In this document: positions 62,901 through 64,000 of the stretch, in pieces | Layout: the number at the start of each line of letters is the position of its first letter | Numbering within the stretch: the stretch's first letter is position 1 | Source: Hoeflea_A sp039025395 | Lineage (GTDB): Bacteria > Pseudomonadota > Alphaproteobacteria > Rhizobiales > Rhizobiaceae | Length of the DNA stretch: 64,000 bases | Reading direction: 5' to 3' | NCBI GenBank assembly: GCA_039025395.1 | Contig: JBCCOK010000005.1 | Span: forward strand, 60,021-124,020 | Translations under genes and position numbers: made by a program | Notes under the pieces: model-generated | The model's database searches: none | What the model saw: the letters and a program-made list of their open reading frames with translations, nothing else | Told to the model about the DNA's origin: nothing

Positions 62901-63018
62901 CTCTATCCTGTCGCTGTTTTTCGTACCGGGCGGTTATTATATGCTTTTCGGCGGATTGTGGCACTGGAACCGCAAACAGCCGAAGACGGATCCGGTGAGC
63001 GAAGCCGAGGCGACCTAA
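59929..63018 (+). CDS. RND-family efflux permease (AcrB/HAE1 superfamily)
   Basis: A 1029-residue proton-driven pump with twelve helices and two large periplasmic loops. ENPAITIRSAQISAQFPGMSPE and NDWGNKSLKIVIDVDQSKARELG are pore-domain landmarks. In TM4 the proton-relay pair Asp407-Asp408 of AcrB corresponds to Asp403-Asn404 (GLLVDNGLVVVED), and Lys940 aligns with an Asn in GIIINNAIVLID, so the relay network differs. The substrate is unknown; drug or solvent export is likely. The stop overlaps the convergent AraC gene by four bases. No outer-membrane factor is adjacent. Confidence 0.94.
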   Translation: MDFLTRFGLTKSRLTILVMIALILQGLLSYASMPKRENPAITIRSAQISAQFPGMSPERMENLIVKPIERKAREIGEIEDINSLISTGNTLVTVSVYDYITPFELNSVFEDIRNKMSDLEPSLPEGTKGPFVNTDYGDVAIATVAVTGEGFSNADLRDSAEDLQEYLYEIDGITKVTLFGVQEERIWLELDIRKLATIGVQLNQVLSDLEAQNVILPAGEIDANGVNLILEANGDLRSVEEIGNVLTKVQGLSGFVRLKDLMNVRRGYQDPVDKPVYFDGQQAVIVSVEMADTEDIQKIGLDLENAVAAFELTQPIGIAYNFSTFQETNVTTSINNALMNVLQTFVVVLIVMLIFLGFRGALIIACIVPFTVTFALIGMNIMAIDLQQISIAAVIISLGLLVDNGLVVVEDIQGRVKQGVVPEDAALAAGKQFFIPLAVASITTVSAFIPMLILEGTEGEFAFSLGAVVGLMLAGSWFTAIYILPSLCVWFAARKTSSAGDAQPNVLVRTYGNIIGKTLTFGPLIIIASYGLVAISISLFSSVKSEMFPLSERAEYMIYLNMPKGTAISATQAEAIKIEQWLMDRDANPEVVNTTVFVGDGGPRFYLALNPADADPSAAFILVNTESFEGAVTAASRAARFLKENHPAARFKVKRLSMGGGESGIVEIKITGPDAEKLLLLADEVEVAFDEVPGISQNENDWGNKSLKIVIDVDQSKARELGVSSREISDVMDTFYSGTSFSTYREGDQSIPIVVRAEESFRQSLEDLAGLTVPAEGQFVSLDQVATFDPQLEFSQMRRENQVRQIKISGKSDVLAANQVLAQIRPTLEALDLDGGYTLTVAGETENSAEVNEKLGAGMPAALMVMIAALMFQFNSARRVLLTFMTLPLIIIGAPLALLLTDQPLSFFAILGLISLAGIIINNAIVLIDQVDIERETLELREAVVEAAKKRVTPIMLTSLTTIFGLLPMAINGGALFEPMATLMIGGLAIASILSLFFVPGGYYMLFGGLWHWNRKQPKTDPVSEAEAT

Positions 63019-63782
63019 CGCATTGAGAGCGTTTCGCGGCTTTCTTTCCTGAAGGAGACCGGGCAGCGGCCGTAATGGCGGCTGAAGGCGCGGCTGAGCG
63101 CCTCGGTGCTCGCGTAACCAAGGCGGCGCGCGACGGACTGAATGCGCTCGCCTGAGGCAATCTGCTGGCGGGCGAGAATCATGCGCCAGCGGCGCAGATA
63201 GGATTGCGGCGTTTCGCCGACCTGGGCAACAAAGTGTTCAGAAAAACGGCTGAGCGACATGCCGGCGATTTCGGCAAGGTCGGAATTGCGCCAACGCCTG
63301 CCCGGATTGTCGTGCATGGCGACAAGTGCCCGGCTCAGTTTCACATGGGCAAGGCCCGCGAGAAGTCCGGGGGTTGCTGCGCCGCGTTCGATCTCGCGCC
63401 GAAGCAACCGGATCATCAATACCTCGCAAAGACGATTGAGGGCCGAACCGGAACCGCAGCGGCCGGCGCTCGCCTCTTCCACCACAATCTGAAGCAGCAT
63501 TGACGTGTCATCCGAGCCATCGGCCGCCATGACAAGCCGGTGCGGCAGGGACGCGACCAGCGGGTTGCTGTCGCCACCCCATGTGGCTTGGGCTTCCAGG
63601 AGGCGGTGCTGCGGCGCCTTTGCGCTGTTCGTGACATTGGCATGGGGCAGAAACTCGATGCCGGACGGTTTGCCGGTTTCCGGGTCGGCAAAAACGATCA
63701 GATTGCCTTCGCCTGCGTCTACCGGCTGAACGGACATCTGGAAATGCTGCATCAGGGCAGAAAGGCGGTCGAACCTGTCCAT
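63015..63782 (-). CDS. AraC-family transcriptional regulator
   Basis: A 255-residue regulator. The N-terminal half is a cupin_6/AraC-binding domain of the RclR type (IVFADPETGKPSGIEFLPHA), and the C-terminal half has two HTH motifs, LAEIAGMSLSRFSEHFVAQVG and RIQSVARRLGYASTEALSRAF. Such regulators often sit divergent from peroxiredoxin-like or oxidoreductase genes, as here. It may respond to oxidants or small aldehydes. The gene converges with the RND pump and its promoter region holds a GATCAA direct repeat. Confidence 0.92.
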   Translation of the reverse strand: MDRFDRLSALMQHFQMSVQPVDAGEGNLIVFADPETGKPSGIEFLPHANVTNSAKAPQHRLLEAQATWGGDSNPLVASLPHRLVMAADGSDDTSMLLQIVVEEASAGRCGSGSALNRLCEVLMIRLLRREIERGAATPGLLAGLAHVKLSRALVAMHDNPGRRWRNSDLAEIAGMSLSRFSEHFVAQVGETPQSYLRRWRMILARQQIASGERIQSVARRLGYASTEALSRAFSRHYGRCPVSFRKESRETLSMR

Positions 63783-63803
63783 GGGTCACAACTCGGGTGT
63801 TTG

Positions 63804-63832
63804 GATCAATTTATTCGGAGAATATAGATCAA
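63804..63832. promoter_or_regulatory. direct repeat in AraC/peroxiredoxin-like intergenic region
   Basis: GATCAA occurs at 63804-63809 and again at 63827-63832, a 23-bp period close to two helical turns, as in AraC-family half-sites. Between them a small TATTC-N3-GAATA palindrome occurs (63812-63824). It lies in the 97-bp gap between divergent genes and is a plausible binding site for the AraC protein; inference only. Confidence 0.4.
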
Positions 63833-63879
63833 GACTTCTGCTAGGGAAAGCGTAACGAAACTGCACAGAGAGATTTCAC

Positions 63880-64000
63880 ATGTTGATACCACGCCAAAAG
63901 ACACCCGACTTGTCGGTACCGACACTGGCCGGGGACACTTTCGACCTGACAGGCGAAGGCTCCGAACGCGGGGTGGTTATCTGTTTTTACCGGGGTCTGC
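63880..64000 (+). CDS. AhpC/TSA (peroxiredoxin-like) protein, N-terminal part
   Basis: The gene starts at ATG 63880 and runs off the window after 40 codons. It reads MLIPRQKTPDLSVPTLAGDT and continues GVVICFYRGL, the start of a redoxin/AhpC-TSA fold where the FYRG precedes the usual active-site region. The catalytic cysteine lies outside the window. Divergence from an AraC-family regulator suggests oxidant or aldehyde-induced expression. Confidence 0.75.
   Translation, partial: MLIPRQKTPDLSVPTLAGDTFDLTGEGSERGVVICFYRGL

Noticed and set aside
1..64000. CRISPR arrays, prophage genes, toxin-antitoxin pairs, secretion or biosynthetic gene clusters
   Set aside because: None could be seen by reading both strands; the gene content is mainly core metabolism, envelope and regulation.

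Overview
The window is high-GC chromosomal DNA from an alphaproteobacterium, most likely a member of the Hyphomicrobiales (Rhizobiales) near the Phyllobacteriaceae/Rhizobiaceae. The assignment rests on gene content and order: a response regulator of the CenR/OtpR type followed by a cyclic-nucleotide-binding protein, hemC-hemD-mic60-hemY, tsaD-gpsA beside an EVE-domain gene, DUF2794, an IalB-family secreted protein, and two exact TTAA-N7-TTAA (CtrA-type) sites. No rRNA, CRISPR array, prophage, integrase or complete insertion sequence is visible. One tRNA gene, tRNA-Gly(GCC), is present.

Layout. 1-4507: the end of a TAXI-type TRAP solute-binding protein, then four overlapping genes (acyl-CoA dehydrogenase, small acyl-CoA dehydrogenase subunit, crotonase, acyl-CoA dehydrogenase) that look like a catabolic operon for an imported carboxylic acid. 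4508-6184: a short AT-richer patch with DoxX and a SnoaL-like secreted protein broken by a stop codon, ending at tRNA-Gly. 6466-9698: ProXp-type deacylase, thioredoxin-TPR protein CnoX, LON-domain protein, Trm112-like protein and a TetR regulator. 9722-13440: an HlyD/ABC-2 export operon led by its own TetR gene and a perfect 34-bp palindrome. 13441-14649: 1.2 kb without a recognisable gene but with inverted repeats. 14650-19000: UbiH-family hydroxylase, tesB, then glnK-amtB behind a sigma-54-like promoter and closed by a terminator.

19095-34117: ftsK with a CtrA box, lolA, xth, cNMP-binding protein and cenR, L,D-transpeptidase, an ETFB-type lysine methyltransferase, EVE protein, gpsA-tsaD, and divergently hemC-hemD-mic60-hemY. 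34360-48655: TerB-like protein, class I amidotransferase, MFS exporter, YggT, pyrophosphatase, an orphan polytopic membrane protein, GNAT, M3 oligopeptidase, argG, LysE exporter, rlmN, IalB protein, YkvA, thpR, tesA. 48737-55784: the ybbA-ybbP transporter divergent from tesA, a Bax-inhibitor-1 protein, two GNAT enzymes and a membrane adenylate/guanylate cyclase. 55791-64000: DUF2794, DUF1223, a strong creatinase homologue, an RND efflux pair, an AraC regulator and the start of a peroxiredoxin-like gene.

Most of the window is ordinary core genome. I found no convincing new multi-gene system. The points most worth a second look are the heteromeric acyl-CoA dehydrogenase operon with a crotonase lacking the usual catalytic glutamates, the nonsense-interrupted secreted SnoaL-like gene, the palindromic TetR operator, the CtrA boxes, the isolated creatinase gene, and the RND pump with altered proton-relay residues.
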